A DNA stretch of 64,000 nucleotides, taken from positions 1 to 64,000 of the forward strand of contig JAWVFK010000020.1 in NCBI GenBank assembly GCA_033856175.1. The letters run 5' to 3'. The position numbers and the translations under genes are program-made. Below are positions 27,806 through 35,897 of the stretch, piece after piece (within the stretch, counting starts at the first letter, position 1; each line of letters starts with the position of its first letter). The notes beneath the pieces are model-generated. The model ran no database searches, was not told the origin of the DNA, and saw only the letters and a list, made by a program, of their open reading frames with translations. Source of the stretch: JAWVFK01 sp033856175 (GTDB taxonomy: Bacteria > Actinomycetota > Thermoleophilia > Solirubrobacterales > 70-9).

Positions 27806-28768
27806 TCAGAAGGCGAAGCTGCGCTCGTGCTCGTGGCGCTCGAGCGCGAGTCCGACCAGCCGGTCGCAGAGCTCGGCGTAGCCGACGCCGCTGGCCTCGA
27901 AGAGCTTGGCGAAGACGCTCGTCTCGGTGAAGCCGGGCAGCGTGTTGATCTCGTTGACGAGGACCCTGCCGTCCTCGACGAAGAAGTCGCAGCGGGCGAG
28001 GCCGCTGCAGCCGGCGAGGATGAAGACGCGAGCCGCCAGCTCGCGGACCGTGCTCGCGGCGGCCTCGTCGATCGCAGCCGGGACGACCAGCCGCATCCCG
28101 CCCGCCTCGTACTTGGCCTCGAAGTCGTACCAGTCGGCGTCGGTGACGATCTCGCCCGCCAGCGAGGTCTCTGGGCGCTCGTTGCCGATCACCGAGCACT
28201 CGACCTCGCGGCCGCCGCTGTGCGCCTCGACGATCACCCGGGGATCGTGGGCCAGCGCCGACTCGACCGCCGCATCCAGCTCGCCGGCGGCGCTGACCTT
28301 GCTGATGCCGACGCTCGAGCCGAGCCGTGACGGCTTCACCCACAGCGGCAGGCCCAGCGCCAGCGCCTGCTCTCGCCAGCCGTCCTCGCCGGCGACGGCG
28401 AAGTCGACCTGCGGCAGGCCGTGGGCCGCGAGGACTCGCTTGAAGGTGATCTTGTCGATGCACACCGCCGAGCCCAGCACGCCGGAGCCGACGTAGGGGA
28501 CGTCGAGGCACTCGAGCGCGCCCTGGACGCTGCCGTCCTCACCGTTGGGGCCATGCAGGACGGGAAAGACGGCGTCGCAGCCGAGCAGGCCGTGCCCGGG
28601 CCGTAGCTCGACCTCGGCGCCGTCGACGAGCCAGCGGCCGTCGCGGTCGATCAGCAGCGCGACCGGCTCGTGGCCGGCGGCGGCGAGGCCCTCGGCGACC
28701 GCCGCGCCGGAGCGCAGCGAGACGTCGTGCTCGCTGGAGCGACCGCCGCTGATGACGACGACCCTCAT
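27806..28768 (-). CDS. ddl: D-alanine--D-alanine ligase (DdlA/Gram-positive type)
   Basis: A 320-residue ATP-grasp ligase that joins two D-Ala for peptidoglycan stem peptides. Seen: VVISGGRSSEHDVSLRSGAAV at the N-terminus, LHGPNGEDGSVQGALECLDVPYVGSGVLGSAVCIDK, WVKPSRLGSSVGISKV, GREVECSVIGN, DFEAKYEAGGMRLVVPA and LVNEINTLPGFTETS. These follow the DdlA/mycobacterial pattern. It is the last gene of the minus-strand wall operon, 14 bp after the pknB stop, so D-Ala-D-Ala supply sits with the kinase that senses wall fragments. A second, DdlB-like ligase is at 55509-56450. Confidence 0.95.
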   Translation of the reverse strand: MRVVVISGGRSSEHDVSLRSGAAVAEGLAAAGHEPVALLIDRDGRWLVDGAEVELRPGHGLLGCDAVFPVLHGPNGEDGSVQGALECLDVPYVGSGVLGSAVCIDKITFKRVLAAHGLPQVDFAVAGEDGWREQALALGLPLWVKPSRLGSSVGISKVSAAGELDAAVESALAHDPRVIVEAHSGGREVECSVIGNERPETSLAGEIVTDADWYDFEAKYEAGGMRLVVPAAIDEAAASTVRELAARVFILAGCSGLARCDFFVEDGRVLVNEINTLPGFTETSVFAKLFEASGVGYAELCDRLVGLALERHEHERSFAF

Positions 28769-28781
28769 AGCCCGGCCCCCA

Positions 28782-30614
28782 TTAGGGCCCCGGGGTCAGC
28801 ACCGTCGGCGAGTAGTTGCCGACGGTGATCGTGACGATCTCGCCACGGCGGGCGGTCGAGCCGCCCGACGGGGTCTGGTCGAGAACGCGGCCGTCCTCGC
28901 TGGCGTTGCTGGTTGCCTGGTGCTCGGTTCGCACCGAGAGCCCCTGGTTGCGCAGCGTCTTGACCGCTCGCGCCTCACCGAGGCCGACGACGTTCTTGAT
29001 CGCGAAGCGCCCGGTCGAGACGACGATCGTTACCGACGAGCGCTTGTCGGCCAGCGCGCCGCCGATCGGCGACTGCGAGATCACCTCGCCGGCCGGCGCC
29101 GGGTCGTCGCGCTCGTCGATCGCCGGCGCGAAGCCGGCGTCGCGAAGCTCGGCAAGGGCGGAGCCGCGGGTCAGGCCGACGACGTCGGGAACGGCGATCT
29201 GGTCTGTCCCCTTGGAGACGAAGAGCGTGACCACCGATCCGCGCGAGACCTTGACCCCGGGGCCGGGCGACGTGCCGATCGCCTCGCCGGCGGGGATCGT
29301 GCGCGAGAAGCGCTCCACGGACTTGACCTCGAAGCCGGCCTTCATCAGCGCCTTGAGCGCCGGGCGCTCGTTGAGGCCGTCGACCTTCGGCACCAGCGCC
29401 AGGCCCGGTCCGGCGCTGACCGACAGGGTGACCGTCGAGCCCTTCTTGACCTTGGTCAGGGCGGGCGGGTCGGTCTCGATGACGGTGTCCACGGGGGCAT
29501 CGCGCTGGACCATCTGCACCGAGACGTCGAACCCCTTCGCCTCGAGGATCTGCGTCGCCTCGGCGACCTGGCGGCCGTAGACGTTGGGCACGGGGACCAT
29601 CTGCGGCCGCGTCAGCGCGAAGGCCGCGAGCGCCGACAGCAGCAGGCCGAGGACGCCGAAGATCAGCCAGCGGCGCCGGTGCCGGCGCCGGCGGTCCTCG
29701 ACCCAGCCCGGCGGCGGTCCGGCCGGTGGAGCCTTCGCCGCGGCGGCGGGCACCGGCAGCGCGAACGAGGCGGTGTCCCCCGCCGCCGGCTCGCCCGGGT
29801 TGGCCTCCGCCTGGTCGAGGGCAAGGCGGAAGGCGTCGGCGTCGGCGAAGCGGCGGGCCGGGTCCTTGGCCAGCGCCCGCATGACGACGGCGTCGAGGGC
29901 GGGTGAGACCTCCGGGTTCAGCGCGCTCGGGCGCCGCGGCATCTCCGAGACCTGCTTGAGAGCAACCGCGACCGAGCTCTCGGCCTCGAACGGCACATGC
30001 CCGGTGAGGCACTCGTAGAGGATGATCCCGGTCGAGTAGAGGTCCGAGGCGGCCGTCACCGGCAGGCCCTGGGCCTGCTCGGGCGAGAGGTAGTGGGCGG
30101 TTCCCATCACCGAGCCCGTCTGGGTGATCTCCGAGGCGCCGGCGTGGGCGATGCCGAAGTCCGTGACCGTCGCCTTGCCCTCGCGGCTGATGATCACGTT
30201 CTGAGGCTTGAAGTCGCGGTGGATGATCCCCCGCTCGTGGGCAAAGCGGGCGGCGCTGAGGATCTGGCGGATGATCGCCAGCGCCTCGGGGATGCTGAGC
30301 CCGCGGGCTATCCGCTGCTTGAGCGACTCCCCCTCGAGCAGCTCCATTGCGATGTAGTAGGTGCCCTCGAACTCGCCGCGGTCGAAGACGCCGACGACGT
30401 TGGGGTGCTGCAGCCCCGCGGCCGAGGAGGCCTCGCGGCGGAAGCGCTCGACGAACTCGCGGTCCTGGGCGAAGCGCTCGTGGAGGATCTTCAGCGCGAC
30501 CGTGCGGCCGAGGTGCTCGTCCTCGGCGCACCAGACGTCGGCCATGCCGCCGGAGCCGAGGCGGCGGACCAGCTTGTAGCGGCCGTCGACCATCGTGTCG
30601 GTCGCTAGCAGCAT
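28782..30614 (-). CDS. pknB: PASTA-domain Ser/Thr protein kinase (PknB-like)
   Basis: A 610-residue transmembrane kinase. Kinase domain about 13-270: LGSGGMADV, Lys42, HRDFKPQN (HRD 132-134), DFG 152-154, GTAHYLSPEQA, DPARRF. A basic linker (RRRRHRRR) precedes the helix at 316-335. Outside are four PASTA repeats (about 340-405, 406-470, 471-540, 541-600), each with VPxVxGL-type openings and a GS(T/V)VTL(S/F)VS ending. PASTA domains bind muropeptides or lipid II, and the kinase phosphorylates wall and division proteins including FHA partners. The cytoplasmic HRDF instead of HRDV is a mild variation. Located between pbpA and ddl. Confidence 0.96.
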   Translation of the reverse strand: MLLATDTMVDGRYKLVRRLGSGGMADVWCAEDEHLGRTVALKILHERFAQDREFVERFRREASSAAGLQHPNVVGVFDRGEFEGTYYIAMELLEGESLKQRIARGLSIPEALAIIRQILSAARFAHERGIIHRDFKPQNVIISREGKATVTDFGIAHAGASEITQTGSVMGTAHYLSPEQAQGLPVTAASDLYSTGIILYECLTGHVPFEAESSVAVALKQVSEMPRRPSALNPEVSPALDAVVMRALAKDPARRFADADAFRLALDQAEANPGEPAAGDTASFALPVPAAAAKAPPAGPPPGWVEDRRRRHRRRWLIFGVLGLLLSALAAFALTRPQMVPVPNVYGRQVAEATQILEAKGFDVSVQMVQRDAPVDTVIETDPPALTKVKKGSTVTLSVSAGPGLALVPKVDGLNERPALKALMKAGFEVKSVERFSRTIPAGEAIGTSPGPGVKVSRGSVVTLFVSKGTDQIAVPDVVGLTRGSALAELRDAGFAPAIDERDDPAPAGEVISQSPIGGALADKRSSVTIVVSTGRFAIKNVVGLGEARAVKTLRNQGLSVRTEHQATSNASEDGRVLDQTPSGGSTARRGEIVTITVGNYSPTVLTPGP

Positions 30615-30651
30615 CGCCCGCGCCCCTTCCTGGCCGCTGTGAGGGCAGGCC

Positions 30652-32094
30652 TCATCGCAGCAACGTCTCCATCAGCTGCTTGACGATCGGGGCGGCGTCG
30701 GTGCCGCCCTGGCCGCTGGTCCGCTCGACCGTGACCGCGACGGCGATCTTTGGTGAGCTGAGCGGCGCGAAGCCGATGAACCACGCCTGGTTGGGGCCGG
30801 GGCCACATGTCCCCTGGCCGACCTCCGCCGTGCCGGTCTTGCCGGCGACGTCGATGCCCGAGAGGGCGGCGGCTCCACCGGTTCCCTCACGGACGACGTT
30901 GGCCATCATCCCCCCAAGTGTCGCTGCCGAGCGGACGCTCATCACCCGCGCCAGCTGGCGCGGCTTCATCCGCTTGACCGTGCGGCCGTCCGGGGCGACG
31001 ACGCGATCCCAGATCTGCGGCCGCATCATCTGCCCGCGGTTGGCGATCGTCGCCGCCACCTGCACCATCTGCAGCGGCGTCACGGCGAGCCGCTCCTGGC
31101 CGATCGCGACGCGGCCGACGTCGATCGGGTCGCCGCCGCCCAGGACCTTGGCGCCGTCGTAGAGGCCGCTGATCCGCAGCTGGTCGCGCGGGTAGTCGAG
31201 CTGCGGTCGCGAGCCGAAGCCGAAGCGGCTCATGTAGCGCCGCAGGGTGTCGGCGCCGAGCCGCTCGCCGACCTGGGCGAAGACGGTGTTGACCGAGTGG
31301 GTCAGCGCGTCGGTCAGGGTGATGTCGCCGAACTGCTCGTTGCTGAAGTTCGAGAGCGAGGCGCCGCCGATCTCGATCGGCGAGCGGCCGCTGAGGACCG
31401 AGGTCGGCGTGAACTTGTGCGAGTCGATCGCCGCCGCCGCGGTCACGACCTTGAACGTCGAGCCGGGCGGGTAACCGCTCTGCGTCGCGCGGTTGAACAG
31501 CGGCGAGAGCGGGTTGCTGTTGAACGCCCTGAAGCGCCTGGCGCTGGCGACCTGGTTCGGGTCGTAGCCGGGAACGCTGACCATCGTCCGCACCCGGCCG
31601 GTCGCCGGCTCGATCGCGACGGCGGCGCCGCAGCGGCCGGCGAGCGCCGTCGTCGCCACGCGCTGGGCCTGCGAGTCGAGGCTGGTGACGAGGTTGTCGC
31701 CCTCCTGGCCGTGGCCCTGGAGCTGGTCGAGGATCGAGGTGAACTCCGACTGGTTGCCGACGAGCTCGTCGTTGTGGGACTTCTCGATCCCGACCTGGCC
31801 GCGGTCGATGAAGCTGTAGCCGATCGCGTTGCCGTAGAGCGGGCCCTGGGGATAGGTGCGGACGAAGACCCGGCGCGAGCCGTGGCCGTGGCTGATGCTC
31901 TTGGCGAGGACGACGCCGTCGGCGGTGAGGATCTCGCCGCGCCGGACCCGCTCCTGCTCGAGCAGCGAGCGGCGATTGAGGGCGTTCTCGCGCAGCCCCT
32001 TGGCGTCGATCACCGACCAGTAGGTCGTGAAGGCGACGAGGACGCCGTAGAGGACGAGAACGAGGCCGAAGAGGCGGACGATTGGCTTGTTCAT
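30652..32094 (-). CDS. pbpA: Class B penicillin-binding protein (PbpA-like transpeptidase)
   Basis: A 480-residue monofunctional D,D-transpeptidase with one N-terminal anchor (residues 6-28) and a short non-penicillin-binding module containing RRGEILTADGVVLAKS. The catalytic domain has all three motifs: SxxK as GSTFK (Ser212, Lys215), SVN (267-269) and KTGT (419-422). It crosslinks peptidoglycan outside the membrane together with its SEDS partner, encoded directly upstream (rodA, 5 bp gap). It lacks PASTA repeats; these are on PknB instead. The arrangement matches the pbpA of the mycobacterial pknA/pknB operon. Confidence 0.95.
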   Translation of the reverse strand: MNKPIVRLFGLVLVLYGVLVAFTTYWSVIDAKGLRENALNRRSLLEQERVRRGEILTADGVVLAKSISHGHGSRRVFVRTYPQGPLYGNAIGYSFIDRGQVGIEKSHNDELVGNQSEFTSILDQLQGHGQEGDNLVTSLDSQAQRVATTALAGRCGAAVAIEPATGRVRTMVSVPGYDPNQVASARRFRAFNSNPLSPLFNRATQSGYPPGSTFKVVTAAAAIDSHKFTPTSVLSGRSPIEIGGASLSNFSNEQFGDITLTDALTHSVNTVFAQVGERLGADTLRRYMSRFGFGSRPQLDYPRDQLRISGLYDGAKVLGGGDPIDVGRVAIGQERLAVTPLQMVQVAATIANRGQMMRPQIWDRVVAPDGRTVKRMKPRQLARVMSVRSAATLGGMMANVVREGTGGAAALSGIDVAGKTGTAEVGQGTCGPGPNQAWFIGFAPLSSPKIAVAVTVERTSGQGGTDAAPIVKQLMETLLR

Positions 32095-32099
32095 CGAGC

Positions 32100-33446
32100 T
32101 CAGCCGACCTCGGCGAGGTTGAGAATGCCGGTCTCGTTCGAGATCGCGCCCGGCCGCCGCGCCCGGTTGGAGATCAGCAGCAGCAGCGCCAGGAGGATGA
32201 AGTTGGCGACGATCGAGCTGCCGCCGTAGCTGACGAAGGGCAGGGTCACGCCGGTCAGCGGGATGACCCGGGTGACGCCGCCGATGATCACGAACGCCTG
32301 CAGCGCGAAGACCGCCGTCAGGCCCGTCGCCAGCAGCTTCGAGAAGCCGTCGCCGGCGAGCATCGCGGTCTTGAAGCCGCGCTCGACGATCAGGGCGTAG
32401 ATGACGATCAGCGCGGCGCCGCCGAAGAGGCCGAGCTCGTTGACGATCACCGAGTAGATCAGGTCCGTCTGCGGCGCCGGCAGGATCGTGCCGCTACCCC
32501 CCGGCAGCGCCAGCAGGGCCTGGCCGAAGCCGCGGCCGAAGAGCCCGCCGTCCGCCTGGGCGAACAGCGACTGCGCCACCTGGAAGCTGCCGCCGACGCG
32601 GTCGTAGAGACGGGGGTCGAAGGTGTTGGTCCAGATGTCGATCCGGTCCTGGACGTGGGGAACGGTCGAGGCGAAGAACGAGGCGCCGGCCAAGAACATC
32701 GCCAGGCCGATGAGGACGAAGGAGAGCCGCGACGTGGCGACGTAGAGCAGCGCCAGGAAGGCGCCGAAGAACATCAGCGAGCTGCCGAGGTCGCGGATGA
32801 AGATCAGCATCAGCATCGCCACCCCCCAGACGACGATCAGCGGCCCGAAGTGCTTGAGCGGCGGCAGCGTCAGGCCGAGGATGCGCCGAGCGCCGACGAT
32901 CATCACCTCGCGGCGCTCGTGCAGGTAGCTGGCAAGGAAGATGACGATCGCGATCTTCGCCAGCTCGGTCGGCTGGAAGGTCAGCGATCCCACCTTGATC
33001 GCGAGGAAGGCGCCGTTGGTCTGGGAGCCGATTCCCGGCACCCGCGGCAGGATCAGCAGACCGATGCCGACGGTCGCGATCACGTAGCGGTAGCGCTCGA
33101 GGACCTCGTAGTCGCGCAGGACGCGGATCGTGACGACGAAGAGGACGACGCCGAGGACGAACCAGTTCGCCTGGTCACGGGCGAAGGCGTCGTCGATGCG
33201 GTAGATCATCACCAGCCCGAAGGCGGCGAGCAGCGCCGCGAGCGGGAACAGGTAGGGGTCGGCGAAGGGCAGTGTGCGGCGGATGAAGAGATGGGCGGCG
33301 ACGCAGATGCCGAGGAAGTAGCCGCCGTAGATCAGGCTGAGGTTGCCGAGGTTCTGGTTCTCGACGATGAACACCGCCGTGAAGCCGGCGGTGACCAGCA
33401 GGCCGACCGGTATCAGGGCGAGCAGCTCGCGGTTGCGGGCGCTCAC
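32100..33446 (-). CDS. rodA: SEDS-family peptidoglycan polymerase (RodA/FtsW)
   Basis: A 448-residue protein with about 11-12 membrane helices. SEDS hallmarks are visible: the long-helix segment LTFQPTELAKIAIVIFLASYLHERRE, FIRDLGSSLMFFGAFL with the catalytic-type acidic residue, GGLFGRGFGQALLALPGGSGTILPAPQTDLIYSVIVNELG, and the terminal PLTGVTLPFVSYGGSSIVANF. It polymerises lipid II into glycan strands and works with the adjacent class B PBP. The N-terminus is longer than in E. coli RodA, as in actinobacteria. GTG start. It lies between pstP and pbpA. Confidence 0.95.
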   Translation of the reverse strand: MSARNRELLALIPVGLLVTAGFTAVFIVENQNLGNLSLIYGGYFLGICVAAHLFIRRTLPFADPYLFPLAALLAAFGLVMIYRIDDAFARDQANWFVLGVVLFVVTIRVLRDYEVLERYRYVIATVGIGLLILPRVPGIGSQTNGAFLAIKVGSLTFQPTELAKIAIVIFLASYLHERREVMIVGARRILGLTLPPLKHFGPLIVVWGVAMLMLIFIRDLGSSLMFFGAFLALLYVATSRLSFVLIGLAMFLAGASFFASTVPHVQDRIDIWTNTFDPRLYDRVGGSFQVAQSLFAQADGGLFGRGFGQALLALPGGSGTILPAPQTDLIYSVIVNELGLFGGAALIVIYALIVERGFKTAMLAGDGFSKLLATGLTAVFALQAFVIIGGVTRVIPLTGVTLPFVSYGGSSIVANFILLALLLLISNRARRPGAISNETGILNLAEVG

Positions 33447-33465
33447 CGGCCAGCCCTCACCGGCA

Positions 33466-34608
33466 TCAGTCGAGCCCCCGCTGCCGCTCGATGAAGCGGA
33501 CGAGGTCGACGGCGTCGGAGTGCGAGCGCAGCTTGTGATCCGTGGCCGAGCGGCGCGACTGCGGCGTCAGCGAGTCGACCTGGACCGCGGTGGCGTAGCG
33601 CTCGTCATAGAGGTGGATGCCGAAGGGCAGGTCGTAGGGAAGGCCGCGGTAGAGGGCCAACCGCCCCGCCCCGTCGCCGCCGAGGAAGTAGACCTGTCGC
33701 GCTCCCCAGAGCGCCGCCGCGACGACGCCGGCGAGGATCAGCGCGACGAGGGCGAGCTTGAGGGTGGCGCGCAGAGGCCGGCGCGGGCGGTCGGGCTCGG
33801 CGGCGGCGGCGCGAATCGCCTCTGCCGTCAGCCCCTCGCGCTCGGCCGCGGGGCCGATCAGCGTCAGGTCCTCATCGGGCTCTGGTTCCAGCTCGGCGTC
33901 ACCGAGGCGGAAGGCGACCGCGGTGATGTTGTCGCGGCCGCCGTTCTGGTTGGCCTCTTGGATCAGCTTGCGCACCGCTGTGTCGAGGCTGGTCGCCCCG
34001 CGCAGGATCTGGGCGATCCGCTCCTCGAGGACCATCGTCGTCAGGCCGTCGCTGCAGAGCAGGTAGACGTCGCCCTCCTTGGCCGGAAAGGTCATCGTGT
34101 CGACGTCGACGTCGGGCTCGGGCCCGAGCGCCCGGGTGATGATCGAGCGCTGCGGGTGGTCGACCGCCTGCTCGTCGGTCAGCCGGCCCTGGCGGCGGAG
34201 CTCCTCGACCAGCGAGTGGTCGTTGGTCAGCTGCTTGAGCTCGCCGTCGCGGAGGCGGTAGGCGCGGCTGTCGCCGACGTGGGCGAAGCTGACCTCGCCG
34301 TCGCCGATCAGCGCCGCGGTCAGCGTCGTCCCCATGCCGGCGCGCGAGGCGTCGTCCTTGGCGAGCTCGTGGATCCGCTTGTTGGCGTTCTTGACTATCC
34401 GCGCCAGCTGCCGCTCCGGCGCCTGGCCCTCGCGCAGCGCCGGCTCGAAGGCCTCGGCGGCGATCTTCGACGCGACCTCGCCGGCCTGGGCGCCTCCCAT
34501 CCCGTCGGCGACGGCAAACAGCGGCGCCCGGGCGAAGAACGAGTCCTCGTTCGCCCGCCGCTGGCGGCCGGTGTCGGTCCCCTTTGCTTCATCGACGACC
34601 TTCAGCAT
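33466..34608 (-). CDS. pstP: PP2C-type Ser/Thr protein phosphatase (PstP-like)
   Basis: A 380-residue membrane-anchored phosphatase. The catalytic PP2C domain (residues 1-235) has RRANEDSFF, ADGMGGAQAGEVAS (metal Asp), GMGTTLTAALI, HVGDSRAYRLRDGELKQLTNDHSLV, LLCSDGLT and GGRDNITAVAF. A linker with many acidic residues leads to a membrane helix near 290-312, and an extracytoplasmic tail of about 65 residues follows (LYDERYATAVQVDSL). It reverses phosphorylation by the operon kinases. The domain order and the neighbours (FHA proteins, RodA, PbpA, PknB) match mycobacterial PstP. Confidence 0.95.
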   Translation of the reverse strand: MLKVVDEAKGTDTGRQRRANEDSFFARAPLFAVADGMGGAQAGEVASKIAAEAFEPALREGQAPERQLARIVKNANKRIHELAKDDASRAGMGTTLTAALIGDGEVSFAHVGDSRAYRLRDGELKQLTNDHSLVEELRRQGRLTDEQAVDHPQRSIITRALGPEPDVDVDTMTFPAKEGDVYLLCSDGLTTMVLEERIAQILRGATSLDTAVRKLIQEANQNGGRDNITAVAFRLGDAELEPEPDEDLTLIGPAAEREGLTAEAIRAAAAEPDRPRRPLRATLKLALVALILAGVVAAALWGARQVYFLGGDGAGRLALYRGLPYDLPFGIHLYDERYATAVQVDSLTPQSRRSATDHKLRSHSDAVDLVRFIERQRGLD

Positions 34609-34618
34609 CGAAAGACCC

Positions 34619-35068
34619 CTAGACCTCGTAGCGGAACTCGGTGTCGCCGATGCGGATCACGTCTCCGGGGCGCAGCTCGGCCTCGCCGTGGAGCGGCTCG
34701 TCGTTGAGCAGCGTGCCGTTGGTCGAATCGAGGTCCTCGACGAACTGCAGCCCGCCGCGGCTGAAGACGCGGGCGTGCAGCTGCGACGCGTAGCGATCGG
34801 TGACGCGGATCTCGGCGTCGGCCGAGCGGCCGATCGTCGCGCCGCCGAAGAGGTCGTACTGGTCTCCGGCGGTCAGGTCGCCGCCGCGGATGACGACCAG
34901 CATCGGCTCCTCGGCGGGCGCCCGGTCGCGGTCGGGCGCAGCCGCAACCGTCGGTGCGCCGGTGCGCCGCAGGTCCTTGAGGACGCTGCGCGTGACCCAG
35001 AGCAGGAACAGGTAGAGGACGGCGAGAAAGCCGAACTTCAGCGCGACCGCGATCGGATCGATGACCAT
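34619..35068 (-). CDS. fhaB: Membrane-anchored FHA-domain protein (FhaB/FipA-like)
   Basis: A 149-residue protein starting at ATG 35068. Residues 9-30 form a membrane helix; the FHA domain occupies about 56-149 with the phosphothreonine-binding set GR (80-81), SQLH (95-98) and STNG (115-118). It would dock phosphothreonine on kinase substrates, as FipA does between PknB and the FtsZ/FtsQ division machinery. It is placed between fhaA and pstP, exactly as in mycobacteria. Possible longer starts upstream lie inside fhaA and give arginine-rich text unlike the family. Confidence 0.93.
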   Translation of the reverse strand: MVIDPIAVALKFGFLAVLYLFLLWVTRSVLKDLRRTGAPTVAAAPDRDRAPAEEPMLVVIRGGDLTAGDQYDLFGGATIGRSADAEIRVTDRYASQLHARVFSRGGLQFVEDLDSTNGTLLNDEPLHGEAELRPGDVIRIGDTEFRYEV

Positions 35069-35082
35069 CTGCGCGTCGTGGC

Positions 35083-35844
35083 CTACTGCTCGATCTCGAA
35101 CTTGAAGCTGGTCGTGCCCAGCGTGACCTCGTCGCCGGGGGCGAGGCGCGAGGTGGTCACCTGGCGGCCATTTACCTTGACGCCGTTGGTCGAGCCGAGG
35201 TCGACGATCTGCCAGTCGCCGTGGGAGCTGCGCTGCAGCTCGGCGTGGTGGCGCGAGACGTTGGGGTCGCGGACGACGCACTCGCAATCCTTGCCGCGGC
35301 CGAGAACCGCCTTCGGCCCCTCGAGCACGTAGCGTCGATCGCCGAGCGTGACGACGGCGCGCGAGTCGGCGAACCTCGCCTCCGGGCGCCGCCGGCTCTT
35401 CTTCGGCTGCTCGGCAGCGTAGACCATCGTCTTGCCCTCCTCGCCCGGCTCGGGCGGAGCCCCGTCGCGGGCGGGCGGCTTGACCAGCCTCGTCTGGATG
35501 CCGAACTCGCCGAGCCGCAGCCGGTCGTCGGTCTCGAACGAGACCGCCGGGCGGGTCAGCAGGTCGTACTCGTGGCGGCGGGCGTGGTCGAGGAGGTACT
35601 GCGAGAGCTCCTGCTCGAGCGAGGTCTCGTAGCCCTCGAACTGCTTGCGATCGTCGGCGGAGAGGAAGACGCTGTACTCGTTGGGCACGTAGACGCGAGC
35701 GACCGAGGCGGTCTTGTGCGAGTCCATCTCGCGGGCCAGCTTGCGGGCCAGCTCGACGGGCTGCACGCGCGAGCTGAAGGCGCGGCTGAAGACGCCTTCG
35801 ACCAGGCCCTCGATCTTGGCTTCCAGGTTTCGGAGAACGCTGAT
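35083..35844 (-). CDS. fhaA: FHA-domain protein with DUF3662 (FhaA-like), probable ATC start
   Basis: The protein has an N-terminal DUF3662 domain (residues 1-120: LRNLEAKIEGLVEGVFSRAF, VQPVELARKLAREMD, VYVPNEYSVFLS) and a C-terminal FHA domain (170-253: LGRG at 181-184, SRHH at 197-200, STNG at 218-221). In mycobacteria FhaA binds phosphorylated MurJ and links wall synthesis to PknB. The chosen start is ATC at 35844, because AAGGAG lies 8 nt upstream and the result MSVLRNLEAK matches the usual family N-terminus. The only canonical option is TTG at 35895 (17 more residues), 2 nt after the preceding stop and without a Shine-Dalgarno. Thr139 in GKTMVYA is a possible phosphosite. Confidence 0.88.
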   Translation of the reverse strand: MSVLRNLEAKIEGLVEGVFSRAFSSRVQPVELARKLAREMDSHKTASVARVYVPNEYSVFLSADDRKQFEGYETSLEQELSQYLLDHARRHEYDLLTRPAVSFETDDRLRLGEFGIQTRLVKPPARDGAPPEPGEEGKTMVYAAEQPKKSRRRPEARFADSRAVVTLGDRRYVLEGPKAVLGRGKDCECVVRDPNVSRHHAELQRSSHGDWQIVDLGSTNGVKVNGRQVTTSRLAPGDEVTLGTTSFKFEIEQ

Positions 35845-35852
35845 CTTTGCCG

Positions 35853-35858
35853 CTCCTT
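35853..35858 (-). promoter_or_regulatory. Shine-Dalgarno AAGGAG preceding an ATC codon
   Basis: Minus-strand AAGGAG, 8 nt before ATC at 35844. This is the strongest ribosome-binding site near the fhaA N-terminus and argues against the upstream TTG. Confidence 0.55.
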
Positions 35859-35897
35859 GAGGATTGGGCAGCCCCAGGTGGAGCGCCGCGGACAATC

